Shown: positions 1 to 10,435 of the stretch, piece by piece | How the letters are laid out: each line of letters opens with the position of its first letter | How positions within the stretch are numbered: the stretch's first letter is position 1 | Assembly: GCA_930367215.1 (NCBI GenBank) | Contig: OV884058.1 | Span: 201,394,208-201,458,207, forward strand | Length of the DNA: 64,000 bases | From: Pollenia angustigena | Taxonomy: Eukaryota; Arthropoda; Insecta; Diptera; Polleniidae | Direction of reading: 5' to 3' | Program-made: the position numbers and the translations under genes | The notes under the pieces: model-generated | What the model was told of the DNA's origin: nothing | The model's database searches: none | Seen by the model: the letters and a program-made list of their open reading frames with translations, nothing else

Positions 1-2130
1 CTACAGGTGATTCCTCCAAGCAAACATATATTTCTATCACGTCTTGCATCTGATACAACAGCAGAGGAAATTGATTATTATATTTAATCTAAAATAAGCA
101 TGAGCTCTGGTATAACCGTCCATAAATTTACATACTCGCAACAGAGAAGCATATCTTTTAAGATATCTGTCCCTTTTGACATTTTTAGTCAAGTTGTTGA
201 TCCGTCATTCTGGCCTCTTCATGTCTTAGTCCGTGAATATGAATATAATAATAACAATCGCAATACTGCTCATCTTCCTTCTCGTGTGTCAACTTTCTCA
301 AAAAACTTAATAATATATCAGATTATCAACTTTTTATTATTTACCAGAATGTTCGTGGTCTTTAATCCAAACTTTCAAGCTTATATTTACAAAGCTTTAA
401 TTTAAATCATCATATTGTTGTATTCACCGAAACTTGGTTGAACAACAGTTTTTTGAACTCGGAAATACTTTGCAATAATTTTCATATTTTTTGTCGAGAT
501 AGAATTACAACTACGACTGGTGGTGGAGTGTTAATTGCTATCTCAAACATTTTTCCAATGGAAGAAATAAAATAAGACGAGTTCGTTGCAGTGTCTTTAA
601 AGATAAATAACATCAAAATATTTATAACTTGTTCCTACATCCCACCTCATTCTGATCCAATTGTCTACAAACAACATATAGAAGCAATTAAAAACGTACA
701 CAGAAAAAATTATTTTTCCAATTCAAACAAAAAATTTGTAGAATCAAACAATTTTCCTATAAACAAATTCGCATATTCAAACAATTTATTTGCATTTTGT
801 TTATTGAAAAAAAAACACTGATTTTTTCAAACAAATAATTTAACTGAATCAAACAAAAAGTTTACTGAAATTCATATACTAAATTTCAAAATCAAAAAAA
901 AAAACAGGTTTTTGCACAAGCAATGATGCGCACACAAGCAGGCACTGTATTAGAAGATGATGGCAGAGAGAGCAGAGCGGCCGGCTGGCTTTGAGACACA
1001 TTTTTTTGTTGGAATAATTTTTGAACGAAGTTCTTTTTTTATACACACAATGTTTTTCGTCATCACTCACTGTTGCTGTATTCTTTCCTTTGCTAATGAA
1101 GAAGAAATGTAACCCAAAAACGGCGACAGACCGACTCGATATGTTTTTCGTCATCATTATATTTTTGTATTTGATGTATTTAAGCAAACAGTTTGAAAAA
1201 ATTGAATACGGGATTTTGGTTTTTTTTTAACCAACTTTGAAACAAACCAAAAATTTATTTTGTTTCTTATAATGTTGTTGTTGTTTCTGTTGTTTAAAAA
1301 GAGTGAAACGTTTTTTTACCTGCTATTTTTTTTTTTTTTTACTTCAAACCTCTTCATCTTTCTTACTGTTGTACTTTTTTAAAGTGTCCAAAAATAGACT
1401 GTATGTGCTTTTTGTTGTAGTTCTTATATTTCACATTAGGAAGTGTTGCTTATGATCAAATAAAAAAATGCAAAAAGACGACAACATTAAAGAGCGTTAA
1501 ATATTTCATACAAAATTATGAAAACTTGAAACCAATAACGCGTGTATTATATTTTTGAATGGTTGTCAACATTTTTGTTGGTTAAATAAAAATCAAACCA
1601 TAATTTTAATTGAATCAGTAAAAAAATTTGTAGAAATTAAAAAAATTTTCAAACAAGCGTTTGTTTGAAAATATGTAATTCGGCAATAATTTTTTCTGTG
1701 TAACTTTAAAACTCAGCTCCGTTGATTTAATTTTTGTGTTTGGTGATTGTAATTTGCCTAGTATTTCATGGGAATTTTCAGCTGAACAAAGTTATTACTT
1801 GCCCACGCAAAGTAATGATATTGGAGATGAAGTTTTTAGAAATATATCAGATTTATATCTGCATCAAATAAATGGTATTTGTAACATTTATGGGAAACTG
1901 CTGGATTTAATATTTGTGAACGAGCAAAATGAATGTATTGTAAACCGTATTGACCCTGTTACTTTACCTGAGGCTCTTTATCATCCTGCAATAGAAATAA
2001 CCTACAATTTATCTACTAATAACACAGTAAAAAAAATTCTACTTTAAAAAGCGAAGTTCAAATCCGGTTGTCGTCTCTTCTTCTAAAAATGTTCTGGTTA
2101 CAGCTGGAATTAACAATACTTATTTTTAAG
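1..2130 (+). mobile_element. LINE (APE-type non-LTR retrotransposon) relic, interrupted
   Basis: A decayed LINE. Frame 1 from base 1 gives the end of an ORF1-like protein, with HIFLSRLASDTTAEEI and later FKISVPFDIF and VLVREYEY. From about 340 an APE endonuclease domain of ORF2 is readable: VVFTETWLNNS near 418, GGGVLIAIS near 522, GDCNLPSISW near 1740 and LLDLIFVN near 1903. In-frame stops (near 85, after NVRGL, and near 571) show it is dead. It is split at 697-702 by a 1002-bp TIR element. Removing that element and one TA rejoins the endonuclease frame (IKNV then TLKLSS). No reverse transcriptase is seen downstream. Clade (CR1/Jockey-like) is a guess from the ORF1 and endonuclease style. 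Confidence 0.75.
697..1702. mobile_element. CAC-ended TIR element, copy E1
   Basis: Element at 699-1700, flanked by TA on both sides. Termini are CACAGAAAAAATTATT and its inverse. It is inserted inside the LINE endonuclease domain. A second, inverted copy is at 56112-56991. The interior has no transposase-like frame, so it is non-autonomous. Confidence 0.75.
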
Positions 2131-2555
2131 ACTTAACAGTATTATATGTAATTATCACTTAACTTTTCCTGGTCCCAACCTTTTTGTTTTGGTCTTGTTT
2201 TGCTTTTACTTATATTTAAAGTTACTCATTATCACTTCACTTGTCTAAAAAAATAACGCGCACAAAATCGCACTTATCATATGAAATGATTAATAACTAA
2301 CACGGCTTGAAAATAACGTGCTAATTTAAAAAAAAATAATCTTTAATGAAAAATCGTTGCTTACTTTTATTTCAAAGAACAAAATTTAACTTGAAAAACC
2401 TTAAAATTTCAAGAAAAAAATAATCCACTTTGCTCCAGTATTAACAGCAAAATAGTTATCCAAGAGCCGAATTAAGAAATGAGTTGTATGTGTTGAAATG
2501 TTAGCTATAACACAGGCCAACACTCAATTTACTTCTTTGAATTTATCAACTGAGT
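2131..2555. other. AT-rich stretch, nothing recognised
   Basis: Low-complexity AT-rich DNA between the LINE relic and the palindromic MITE. No coding frame, repeat end or RNA gene is visible. Confidence 0.5.
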
Positions 2556-3048
2556 CTAGTTAATTTGGGTGCGCTGAATTCAAAACTGTAATCAGTTTGT
2601 CTCTATCAGCTCTAGTTTTCATGATATAGCTTATTTATACACTCCACTTATGACCACCAATTACCAATTACCCAAAATTTTTTTTTCAAAAAATTTTTTT
2701 TTATCAACATTTTTTATTTACTGTTATAGTTATTGCTAAAAAAAAAACAAATTCCCATATTTTTTTAAGTATTTAAAAAGTAAAACTTTTCCATAGGAAT
2801 TTAAAAATAAATAAATAGAAGTAAAACTGTTTCATACAGATTTATTATAATAAAAAAAATACTTAAAAAAATTTGGGAATTTTTTTTTTTGGCAATAACT
2901 ATAACAGTAAATAAAGAATTTTGATAAAAAATAAAATTTTGGAAAAAAAAATTTTGGGTAATTGGTAATTGGCAGGGACCGCAAATAACAGTTATATTGG
3001 AATTTTAAAACAAAAAAAGCACATAGAAGTAAATGTCGAAAAACTTAT

Positions 3049-3385
3049 TCATGTATACCATATTGTTCCTTACGCACTTGTCAATGATAAAATATATTGA
3101 TTTTTATAATTTTGATTTTTATATAAAAATCAAAAAATAACATGTATACCATATTGTTCCTTATGCACTTGTCAATGATAAAATATATTGATTTTTATAT
3201 AAAAATCAAAAAATAACAGTTTTTTTTTGATTTTTATTTTTTTTTAACAAAAATAGCTGTTATTTTTGGATTTTTATTTTTTCGATCAAAAAAAAAACAG
3301 TTATTTTTTGATTTTTATTTTTTTGAGCAAAAATAACAGTTATTTTTTGATTTTTATTTTTTCGAGCAAAAATAAAAGTAATTCT
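3049..3385. repeat. Subterminal tandem repeats, left arm of the hAT-like element
   Basis: A segment of about 92 bp, beginning catgtataccatattgttcc, occurs twice (about 3049-3140 and 3141-3204). It is followed by about five copies of a 37-bp AT-rich unit centred on ataacagttattttttg. The same unit appears inverted at 7021-7196. Confidence 0.65.
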
Positions 3386-3574
3386 CTAAATGAATGTACG
3401 TGATTTAATAATTTAGTTGACTTGAAATTTTTATTTTAGTGTTTAATTATCATTGGAATTTGTTATGCACATTAAAATAATTATTAAAGTCATCTAAATT
3501 ATTAAAACACGTAAATTTATTAAAAGAATAACTTTTATTTTTGCTCGAAAAAATAAAAATCTAAAAATAACTTT

Positions 3575-4388
3575 TAATATTTTTTAATTAGGCTTAAGTT
3601 CATGAAATTTAATTTTCGATCTCCTCAGATGGATTTGCCGTCTTACACTCGCAGCCATCGACGACTGCTGACGTCAATAGTCAAACATTAATCCTTAAAC
3701 CAAATTGTATTTTAACATTTGGTAGATCGAAATTTGCTCTCCTGAATGATTATCCATTTTAATTGATTTAACATGTTTTTTCCTTACTTCTGTTTTTTCG
3801 TACTTTTGGCAAGAATTTTTCTTGAAGTCCAAGTACATTTTTTGTTTTTTTTCCATTTTGTCTTTCTCTTTTCTGTTGACCTTTTTCAGCACAACTTGAA
3901 GGACAAATGTACACATAGAGCTCGTGCCTTAGCTTTAACAATAATTAGTATTGTGGTTATTTTGTTGAACTATTTATGGTTTTTAATCCAAATTTTTAAT
4001 ATTTTTTAATTAGGCTTAAGTTCATGAAATTTAATTTTCATTAAATTATTCTTATGAAGAAAGGAATTTTACAACATGAAAATTAATCAAAATTGTTATT
4101 GATAAAATTTATAAAATTGATTGATGTTTGACTATTGACGTCAGCAGTCGTCGATGGCTGCGAGTGTAAGACGGCAAATCCATCTGAGGAGATCGAGTGG
4201 TTGCGATCGAAACATGTCATGGTAACCTGCCGGCCAGGGTTCGAGCCCGAGCCACGTCAAGAATGAAAGATTATCAATAACAATTTTGATTAATTTTCAT
4301 GTTGTAAAATTCCTTTCTTCATAAGAATAATTTAATGAAAATTAAATTTCATGAACTTAAGCCTAATTAAAAAATATTAAAAATTTGG
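3575..4388. repeat. Foldback arrangement of a B-box-bearing repeat unit (copy a, left part)
   Basis: 3582-4110 holds one unit in minus orientation and 4115-4388 the 3' part of a unit in plus orientation, giving a large hairpin (for example 3619-3695 against 4119-4195). Near 4226 the plus part contains ggttcgagccc, a match to the RNA polymerase III B box. About 50 bases upstream is gatcgagtggtt, which resembles an A box. This suggests tRNA ancestry, but no cloverleaf was confirmed. Long frames here encode only repetitive hydrophobic sequence and are not considered genes. Confidence 0.5.
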
Positions 4389-6409
4389 GAATTCCCGGGA
4401 CGCGAAATCCCGGGAATTCCCGGGAATTTCAATAATTATATTTCCCGTTTTCCCGGGATTTTTCATGCGGGATCCCGGGAAATAAAAAATTCCTCATAGT
4501 TTAAGAAAACAGCTATTTATACTTTGAAATTTAGTTTTATATTCTCAAATAGAAACTGGGAATTATTTCCTTCCGAAGGTAACTTTATATTATATTCAAC
4601 ATTTTTCATTTTTCGAATTTATTCTATGAGCTAAATTTCAGTTATGTATTTTATAAAGCTTTTTTGTAATAGTTCTATTCCTACAATTTTTCAGAAATGA
4701 CTTTTATAAAAAAGCTTTATAAAATACATAACTGAAATTTAGCTCATAGAATAAATTCGAAAAATGAAAAATGTTTTATATTCTCTTAAAATAAGCATAT
4801 GTGGATGGGTTGTCGATTAGATCAATTACAAGAAGTGAGTACATACGTAAATCAATGTCTCATGATGCAATAAATCTACTTAAAGCAGAATAGGCAGTAA
4901 ATTTAGTGAAGTGAAAAGTTAATAAAGAACATTAATTCAAAATAAGATACAGGTAGTAAAGTTTAATTGTCCATGGACAAGTCTTTAAAATAGCAGATAC
5001 CTAAACATATACACCCATATTCAAAACAAAAATTTAGTTACTGCATATCTCCTGATTAAGGATTTCTTATTCAAAACACTTTTTAATAAACTATGATTAC
5101 CGAATGATCAAAGACTTTTCAACTCCTAATCGCCTGCTGTCAATTTGCTTTTTTCAATTGAATTTTGCTAAAACAGAGATGTAAAAATTTTTCTTAATCG
5201 GGCGATTTCAAAGTGTTTTGAATAAACTCATGACCAAATGGTGATTAAGCTTAAATAGCATTTTAGTTAATCACTCGATGAACGGAGTATAGTCGGAGTA
5301 CACAAATTTTCGTTTTGAATACGGTTGATAGTCCTTTATTGTAACATAGTCATATCTACAAAAACAAATGAACTTGGTCAAATGCGATTAAAGTTTTCAA
5401 AATGTACCGATTTAAAGATATATTTTGCTATAACTTCGGTTCAGTTTGAGATAAAATACGAGAAGGCATGAAGGAACACTTTGCTTAAATAACTTACAAT
5501 TTTTGATTTTTTGAGATATGACTATGTTGCAATGAAGGAGCGATATGTTTATTAGGTGATAAATACAAATTTTTTTTTTCACAATTTGTGTTGGTTTATA
5601 TACCCTTGAAGTGCGGGGAAACCGAAATAAAAAAAAATTTGGAAACTCGTGTAAGATACTACAACATACAATTTGAAAAACACATTGTCCTAAGGATTAC
5701 AGATAGACCTAATGAAATGAAAAGGTTTGTAAGAGGTTGATGCTATTTTTTGCATGAACCTTGACATACATTTGACTGATATAGACGTTGTTTATAAAAA
5801 AAAATGCTTCTTATTGTGAATCAAAAGCCTTCTACAACGGTGCACTTTTAACTATTTATCCAACCTCGGTAAAAAAATGAACGAAATTTTTCGGAAACAT
5901 GGTAATTAGTAAATAAAATAATCAATATACTTTTTGACGACTTACTAAGCGCTTTGAGTGTGTCAGAAGGTTAGTTCCTAAGCCGTTAAAAAATGTTAAT
6001 ATATTTATTTAAAATATTTTATCTATTTTATGAATTAACTTTTTGATCTCATATCTTGAGTACCTCAATTTGTGTTTGTTTTTATTATTGTTTTAGGAAT
6101 TAAATTGTTATGTTTATCTTAATTTTTTATCTTGTATCTAGAGCATGATAATAATAATACGGAATTTACATATAAAACCGTAAGGTAATAATAATTCAAG
6201 TTCCTCTTTTAATCTTCATTTAATTTTGTAGTATTTAAGGATTTCTTTTATTTACTTTGTAAACAAGTTGCCTTACGTTTTTTTTATAAAAGTTTGTTTT
6301 ATTTAAAAACAAATTTACTGTGTATTATTTATATGGAGCGGGATCCCGGGAAATTCAAAAAAATTTCCCGCTTTCCCGGGAATCCAAAAACTCCGGGAAA
6401 AAAAACTCT
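4389..6409. mobile_element. CCCGGG-rich element inserted in the repeat unit
   Basis: About 2 kb bordered by clusters of cccgggaa / ttcccggg (4392-4490 and 6338-6402). It interrupts the junction of two tandem repeat units exactly: aaatttgg at 4381-4388 and attaaaaacc at 6411 are contiguous in the uninterrupted copy near 6970. No TSD was found. The interior is AT-rich with small inverted repeats (for example 5328-5357 against 5513-5543) and no coding frame. A possible relative is at 48131-50168. Confidence 0.5.
4556..4775. repeat. Short dispersed palindromic repeat, copy 1
   Basis: Begins near gggaattatttccttccga. It contains ctcatagaataaattcga in both orientations (about 4610-4630 and 4741-4760). 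Related copies are at 17715-17860 and 30400-30620. Confidence 0.6.
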
Positions 6410-6410
6410 A

Positions 6411-7019
6411 ATTAAAAACCATAAATAGTTCAACAAAATAACCACAATACTAATTATTGTTAAAGCTAAGGCACGAGCTCTATGTGTACATTTATCCTTC
6501 AAGTTGTGCTAAAAAGGTCAACAGAAAAGAGAAAGACAAAATGAAAAAAAAACAAAAAATGTACTTGGACTTCAAGAAAAATTCTTGACAAAAGTACGAA
6601 AAAACAGAAGTAAGGAAAAAACATGTAAAATCAATTAAAATGGATAATCATTCAGGAGAGCAAATTTCGATCTATCAAATGTTAAAATACAATTTGGTTT
6701 AAGGATTGATGTTTGACTATTGACGTCAGCAGTCGTCGATGGCTGCGAGTGAAGGACGGCAAATCCATCTGAGGAGATCGAGTGGTTGCGATCGAAACAT
6801 GTCATGGTAACCTGCCGGCCAGGGTTTGAGCCCGAGCCACGTCAAGAATGAAAGATTATTAATAACAATTTTGATTAATTTTCATGTTGTAAAATTCCTT
6901 TCTTCATAAGAATAATTTAATGAAAATTAAATTTCATGAACTTAAGCCTAATTAAAAAATATTAAAAATTTGGATTAAAAACCATAAATAGTTCAACAAA
7001 ATAACCACAATACTAATTA
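6411..7019 (+). repeat. B-box-bearing repeat unit, copy b, plus start of a second unit
   Basis: One unit of about 564 bp (6411-6974). Its first 45 bases then repeat at 6975-7019, showing a tandem head-to-tail arrangement. The B-box-like site near 6816 reads ggtttgagccc. The same unit occurs inverted at 3582-4110 and again at 54537-55156. Confidence 0.6.
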
Positions 7020-7020
7020 T

Positions 7021-7196
7021 TTCTAAAAATAACTGTTAAATTTGTTCAAAAAAATAAAAATCAAAAAATAACTGTTAGTTTTGATCGAAAAAATAAAAAT
7101 CAAAAAATAACTGTTATTTTTGTTCAAAAAAATAAAAATCAAAAAATAACTGTTATTTTTGCTCAAAAAAATAAAAATCAAAAATAACTGTTTTCA
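7021..7196. repeat. Subterminal tandem repeats, right arm of the hAT-like element
   Basis: About four copies of a 37-bp unit (aaataaaaatcaaaaaataa core), inverted relative to the array at 3190-3385. Together the arrays make the element able to fold back. Confidence 0.6.
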
Positions 7197-7458
7197 TCTG
7201 ACTTTTATGAAAGAAGGCATAACCGTTACGGTCCCTGATAATTGGAGGTCATAACTGGAGGGTATAAAAAATCTATATCATGAAAACTAGAGCTGATAGA
7301 TACAAACTGATTACAGTTTTGAATTCGGCGCACCCAAATTAACTAGCAAAAATCTTTTTTAATTTTGTCGGGCCTTGTAATCTGTCAACAAAATTTTATT
7401 GAAATTAAAAACAAAATTAAGCAGTGTGCAGCGAACGGGTTTCAATTACAGTTGCAAA

Positions 7459-7523
7459 ACTATCGATAGTCGGCCCAATCGATAGTTTCGATAGTTAGCT
7501 TAAAAACTATCGATAGTATCGAA
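7459..7523. promoter_or_regulatory. Cluster of TATCGATA (DRE-like) sites
   Basis: Two perfect TATCGATA palindromes (7461-7468 and 7508-7515) with further half-sites (atcgatag near 7478, ttcgatag near 7487, tatcga near 7517) within 65 bp. In Drosophila this motif is bound by DREF, and the CGATA core by BEAF-32. No gene start is seen nearby, so it may be a chance or transposon-borne cluster. Confidence 0.35.
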
Positions 7524-8032
7524 AATTTTCTAGGTGCCAATTCTGTGGAACGGTAGTCAATGAAGGTGGAATGAAAAAGTTTTAAAACTTCATTTACAGA
7601 AAAGGTTTTTCAGGTATAAACCCTAGCATATTCAGTTTAAATTTCAGTGTCATCTATAGTTTATAATTAATATGAATTTTTTATAGATATATAGAGACGG
7701 TTAATTGTCATGAGGGTTGTTAGTTTTTTCACCTTTGACGTCAAAATAATCAACTTAAGTCTAGAAATTTAAAAGGTTATTTGTAACCCTTGCGTTGAAA
7801 ATGTATTCATATAAAATTTTTTGGATTTTCAAAAATTTTTATAAACATTTTTCAAGGAAGTGGAATAAAGTATTTTACAAAATAGCCCCATTAATTTTTT
7901 TAAGACTTTTCGTTAAGAAAAATATGACAAACAGGTAAAAAATAGACACATTCAGCGAGAAAACACCACTTCTAAGAACCCTGGCTGCTATTATTTTTTT
8001 AAACTTAAAATTATTTTAGCTGAATAAACAAG
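7524..8032. other. AT-rich stretch, nothing recognised
   Basis: No coding frame or repeat boundary was found here. Confidence 0.5.
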
Positions 8033-8246
8033 GTAACTCTCAAGGCGAATTCATGTAAACGGTGGTGTCGATACTACAACAATTAACAACACCAAAAACA
8101 CAACAATGTATTTTGTTGCTGCTTTCGTTGGCCGATAAGTCAAAAACAGAAGTAACTTTTGACATTCCTCTCTCTATTTTTAAAAAAAAAAGTAGCACAG
8201 CTGTGTTTTCAAAGCCACCTGAAAGTCAATTCGCCTTGGTAACTCT
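8033..8246. mobile_element. 198-bp MITE with CAAGGCGAATT ends, copy 1
   Basis: Element at 8041-8238 with 11-bp perfect terminal inverted repeats CAAGGCGAATT. It is flanked by a perfect 8-bp duplication, gtaactct (8033-8040 and 8239-8246). A second copy is at 24927-25130. It is too short to code. The 8-bp TSD suggests hAT or a similar superfamily. Confidence 0.85.
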
Positions 8247-8662
8247 CTTTGAATTAAATTAGTTTATAAGTATAAGGTAGGTACAATAAACATTATTTTA
8301 ATATGTAAGTAAGTACATAATTCTGTGGCAATAAGGAAAAAGTGCTACTCTTTAGCGCTTTTTTAAATTTTAAAGGTGATTTTTGAAAATTTACTCCTAT
8401 TCTAATATAATCATCACTTATCTGCGGTATTATTTTTTTAAAGTTTTTGTTCCTAAGCATTATTTATGTCACAGATCGGAAGTAAACTTTAGTGTTTATT
8501 TTAAATATTATTGCCCTGAAACTTCCTGAAAAGTCGTACAAAATAATTTAAACTTTACCCGTGTGTAATTTTGATTGTGAAGATCTCAAGGTTGCCACTG
8601 TTTCTAGTTGTTGTTGCTATGTACTTTTGAATATAAAGATCTAAAAAAACTCAAATTTATGT
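8247..8662. other. AT-rich stretch, nothing recognised
   Basis: Non-coding AT-rich sequence without recognisable features. Confidence 0.5.
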
Positions 8663-8887
8663 TAAGGCCCGTTTTCACAACTAACCGATAGCTAAAAGTA
8701 GACTTTAAATGGCCTTATAAAAAGTGTTCCATTATTAAAACTTTACTTTAACCTAAAGTGAGCGATAAAGTAAATTAAGGTTCATCCTTCCTGGTAGGTT
8801 AAAGTAAAGTTGCCATAGTGGAACACTTTTTATACGGCCGATAAAATCCTACCTTTAGCTATCGGTAAGTTGTGAAATCGGGCCTAA
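8663..8887. mobile_element. Foldback MITE family M1, copy 1 (TAA-flanked)
   Basis: Element at 8666-8884 starting GGCCCGTTTTCACAAC and ending in the inverse. It is flanked by TAA on both sides. It is nearly one complete palindrome: taaccgatagcta near 8690 pairs with tagctatcggta near 8857. A 3-bp TAA duplication fits PIF/Harbinger-derived MITEs. Other copies: 25515-26350 (interrupted), 44378-44581 and 62285-62440. Confidence 0.75.
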
Positions 8888-9231
8888 GTCAACTTAAGTA
8901 CTTTTCCTTTTTCCCAAAGAACTAAAAAAGTTTATGCACTGCTTAAAACTTGCATCTGCTACCGTTTTGTCCTTAATACTTTGCTTATTTGCCAACGCAT
9001 TATAACATTTCTGCCATCAATCTAGCTTAAGTTGGGCTACACTGCAATACACATTCTTGCCGGGTCTTTGGTGATAGATACCGGTTTTAGCTCTAATACT
9101 TAATGTGAATGGGACCCATCACTTTAACATGGGGTTGTCATTGGAGGGGGTTAATTGATAGCAGCCATTTGATATGTCAGACTTCTGATCTCAATGAACG
9201 TGTTCTGTGTTAGTTACTAGAATTCTGGTCT
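8888..9231. other. Intergenic stretch, nothing recognised
   Basis: No feature is visible between two MITEs. Confidence 0.5.
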
Positions 9232-9820
9232 TTAACCTCTAAAGACCCGAACATTAACCGATTGAATTTTTACATTTCTTATATATGTTTTACACCTTTT
9301 GGGCAGCAAATAAGACAATTGTATATTTTTTTAAAAAACTTTATTTGAATTATTAGAAATTAAGGGGGCACATATGTGTACCTCAGGTCTTAAAAAATAT
9401 AAAAAAATTTCAACGTTAATTCTTAATTTCTTAAGATCTGAACTGAACCGATTAAGTAAAGGGCTTATTAACTATTTGTTTTATCTTATGAGGTGTAATT
9501 TAAATTTCGGTTTTTATTATTTTTTTAATTCTTTTAAATAAACTGGTAGAAAAAGAGGTGCACATATGTGTACTTCAGGTCTTAGCGATTAGTTATTGAG
9601 GAAAAATATCCCAACAGTATGGTTTTTACAAACTGTTAAATTCCAATGTAAAAATAATGGCTAAAACTTCTAAACCCTGCCATCTTTTAATATGGTTTTG
9701 AAGCGCAGTAGCTTAAAGCAAGTAATAAAACTGTTTCTATTGGTCACACGATGTCGCTAGTCTTAAAAACTTGTAATAAGTTAAGGTACACATATGTGTA
9801 CCGTGGTCTGAAGAGGTTAA
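9232..9820. mobile_element. TTAA-flanked element T1
   Basis: Element at 9236-9816 flanked by TTAA (9232-9235 and 9817-9820). Tips are CCTCTAAAGACC on the left and CCTCTTCAGACC inverted on the right, 10 of 12 identical. The interior carries three copies of a cacatatgtgtac palindrome followed by c/t and a caggtct-like tail (near 9370, 9562 and 9788). The TTAA target points to a piggyBac-like origin. No transposase frame. Confidence 0.65.
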
Positions 9821-9992
9821 TGTTATTTCAATAAAACAAGTCAAAGAACTAAATTCAAGAACTATTTTTTATATGGTCCCAGCGAAATTTATCACACAAT
9901 CGGTGAATATATTCAGGTATACCTGTTACAAAAGCAGTTCTTATGAATAAATAGAAAATCACATTTAAATTACGATTAAATAAAACGAGTAT

Positions 9993-10435
9993 TTAACCCT
10001 TATGTGTGTGGAGAGGTACCTGTGTACCTATAGCGTTTTCAAATCGAAATTTTTTATATAAGATTTTAGTCTACAATTCTACAATTTCATGAGAACTCCT
10101 AACTTTTTGTTATTATTATATTTTCATAGGTGTTTATATACAATATCAGTTGGGGGGGCGTGGCATATCAATTTGCTTTTTGCACCCTTAATAGGGTGAA
10201 TAGGTACCTGGGTACCTGTAGACGTTTTATATTACAAATTTTTTTTTTTTGGGTGTAGGATTTTAAAAAATATATGAAAAGGGGAAAACCAGAGTAAAAT
10301 TCTAATATTATATCATTAACCATCGATTTTTTGTACAATACAAGACAAAAAATTAGATATCTCATACAATTTGCATGAAGGTACCCAGGTACCTATCCAC
10401 CCTATAGAAGGTGTTTTCACACACATAAGGGTTAA
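9993..10435. mobile_element. TTAA-flanked element T2 (piggyBac-like MITE)
   Basis: Element at 9997-10431 with perfect 14-bp terminal repeats CCCTTATGTGTGTG, flanked by TTAA on both sides. It has internal paired motifs aggtacctgtgtacct (10015), aggtacctgggtacct (10203) and aggtacccaggtacct (10379). CCC tips and TTAA duplication are the piggyBac signature. It is non-coding. Confidence 0.8.

Larger units (their letters stand above)
2965..7245. mobile_element. hAT-like foldback element with 8-bp TSD
   Basis: Element at 2973-7237 (4265 bp). It starts CAGGGACCG and ends CGGTCCCTG. The 8-bp flanks are gtaattgg (2965-2972) and ataattgg (7238-7245), 7 of 8 identical. The other arm of the host palindrome gives the empty site exactly. 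The 8-bp TSD and CAGGG tip fit hAT elements, but no transposase is visible. Inverted arrays of about 37-bp repeats sit near both ends, as in Drosophila foldback elements. A shorter relative with the same tips is at 34084-34808. Confidence 0.65.
2556..7346. mobile_element. Palindromic MITE, host of a nested hAT-like element
   Basis: The outer ends 2556-2660 and 7246-7346 are inverted copies of each other (CTAGTTAATTTGGGTGCGC at the tips). An inner inverted pair lies at 2653-2710 and 2900-2972. Without the insertion at 2973-7237 plus one 8-bp duplication, the element is about 520 bp and palindromic over most of its length. Its own TSD is not clear. No coding capacity. Confidence 0.7.

Noticed and set aside
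3190..3385. CRISPR-like array
   Set aside because: Units are contiguous AT-rich tandem repeats without unique spacers, in a fly genome.
3695..4009. Overlapping open frames on both strands giving a hydrophobic or Lys-rich peptide
   Set aside because: They lie in the B-box repeat unit and recur with stops in other copies (6480-6700, 54568-54821). They are low-complexity and have no known domain.
4170..4260. A tRNA gene
   Set aside because: Only A/B-box-like motifs are present; no acceptor stem or anticodon arm could be drawn.
2556..7346. One single 4.8-kb transposon with long TIRs
   Set aside because: Internal 8-bp duplication and the palindrome's empty arm show two separate elements.
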